From: Bacteriovoracaceae bacterium
Lineage (GTDB): Bacteria; Bdellovibrionota; Bacteriovoracia; Bacteriovoracales; Bacteriovoracaceae
Length of the DNA stretch: 34,420 bases
Assembly: GCA_028101965.1 (NCBI GenBank)
Contig: JAOHMI010000023.1
Span: 1-34,420, forward strand
Direction of reading: 5' to 3'
Below, one piece after another: positions 33,844 through 34,420 of this stretch (positions are counted from its first letter, which is position 1; each line of letters opens with the position of its first letter). Position numbers and translations under genes: made by a program. The notes beneath the pieces are model-generated. The model saw only the letters and a list, made by a program, of their open reading frames with translations. It was not told the origin of the DNA and did not search any database.

Positions 33844-34420
33844 ATTTGTTCCTGTATAAAAGGGTACAACTTCTTAGCAATATGTTCATGCCCCTTTTCA
33901 TTTGGGTGAATCCCATCAGCTAAGTTCATTTCTTTTTTTCCTGCAATCTCTTCTAGGATAAAAGGTACAAGAGTTATCTTAAATTTATCTGCTATTTTTT
34001 TATACATTTTCTCAAAATCAGAATAATACTTCTTCCCATAATTCCGCGGAAGCTTCATTTGTAGAAGAACTACTTTAATATTTTTCTCCTGAGATTTCGT
34101 TATAATTTCTTCGATATTTTTTTGAGTTAGTTCCGTCTTTATCCCGCGCAGACCATCATTTGCACCAATTCCCAATACCATTAACTTTGGCTTACCTTTA
34201 TAAAACCAGGATAACTTACTTTTCGCTGCAGTAGAAGTTGCTCCCGACCAGCCTCCTTGGATAATAGAAAAAGTATATTTTTTTGACTTTTCACTTTTTT
34301 TTAATTGATCAAGAATTAAATAAGGAAATGCCTTTTGTGTATCAAGTCCATAGCCTTCCGTTAATGAATCCCCTAAGAAAAGAATTTTATATGGATCAGC
34401 TGCATAAAGTTCATTGGTAG
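33840..34420 (-). CDS. TesA-like GDSL/SGNH esterase, 5' end outside the window
   Basis: The coding frame stays open to the window edge at 34420, so the N terminus, probably a signal peptide, is missing. All SGNH blocks are visible: GDSLTEG with the nucleophile Ser close to the edge, GGWSGAT (oxyanion Gly), GANDG (oxyanion Asn) and the catalytic pair DGIHPNEKGH. These match periplasmic TesA-type thioesterase/lysophospholipase proteins. An internal ATG at 34181 is not the start, because it would delete the first two blocks. It overlaps the ATPase gene by four bases, and the three-gene set mirrors E. coli tesA-ybbA-ybbP. Confidence 0.92.
   Translation of the reverse strand, partial: TNELYAADPYKILFLGDSLTEGYGLDTQKAFPYLILDQLKKSEKSKKYTFSIIQGGWSGATSTAAKSKLSWFYKGKPKLMVLGIGANDGLRGIKTELTQKNIEEIITKSQEKNIKVVLLQMKLPRNYGKKYYSDFEKMYKKIADKFKITLVPFILEEIAGKKEMNLADGIHPNEKGHEHIAKKLYPFIQEQI

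Overview
This AT-rich window carries 22 protein-coding genes, the last cut by the window edge. No rRNA, tRNA, insertion sequence or CRISPR array was seen. Gene content suggests a Gram-negative predatory or scavenging bacterium: four secreted proteins with protease motifs on different folds, a protease lipoprotein paired with a beta-barrel-like protein, and an ExbB/ExbD pair. My best guess is the Bdellovibrionota (Bacteriovoracales/Halobacteriovorax type). That is inferred from gene content and base composition only; no phylogenetic marker is present.

Layout. 64-6193 (+): a large secreted protein of unknown function, followed one base later by an S8 subtilase. 6336-6914 (+): a small Tyr/Trp-rich probable lipoprotein with its own terminator. 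6983-8659 (-): a thermolysin/fungalysin-like metalloprotease. 8838-10129 (+): sfsA overlapping a nucleotidyltransferase gene. 10098-14639 (-): a beta-barrel-like outer-membrane protein and a metzincin lipoprotein with an 18-bp tandem repeat. 14799-15389 (+): a membrane protein that looks like a degenerate PAP2 phosphatase. 15538-16374 (-): an exported alpha/beta hydrolase. 16690-23322 (-): a three-gene urate catabolism operon. 23578-26293 (+): a secreted HExxH protein and a GT-C-like membrane protein. 26365-28554 (-): a secreted protein with ten C-x12-C modules and a long Arg/Pro tail. 28841-30483 (-): dedA, exbB and exbD. 30569-34420 (-): a TesA-like esterase, an ABC ATPase and an FtsX-type permease, each overlapping the next by 4 bp.

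The main discovery candidate is the urate operon. Its first gene fuses a PuuD-type membrane urate oxidase to a cupredoxin where known PuuD proteins carry cytochrome c. The second is 5-hydroxyisourate hydrolase. The third is a 1545-residue polypeptide that reads, in order, as a malate synthase-like domain, an OHCU decarboxylase (UraD), a beta-lactamase-fold serine hydrolase and an allantoicase. Together these could take urate to glyoxylate and join the glyoxylate to acetyl-CoA as malate. Two steps have no recognised enzyme here, allantoinase and ureidoglycolate lyase. The serine hydrolase domain, placed between UraD and allantoicase, is the obvious candidate for one of them. The cupredoxin fusion, the four-domain fusion and the unassigned hydrolase deserve experimental follow-up.
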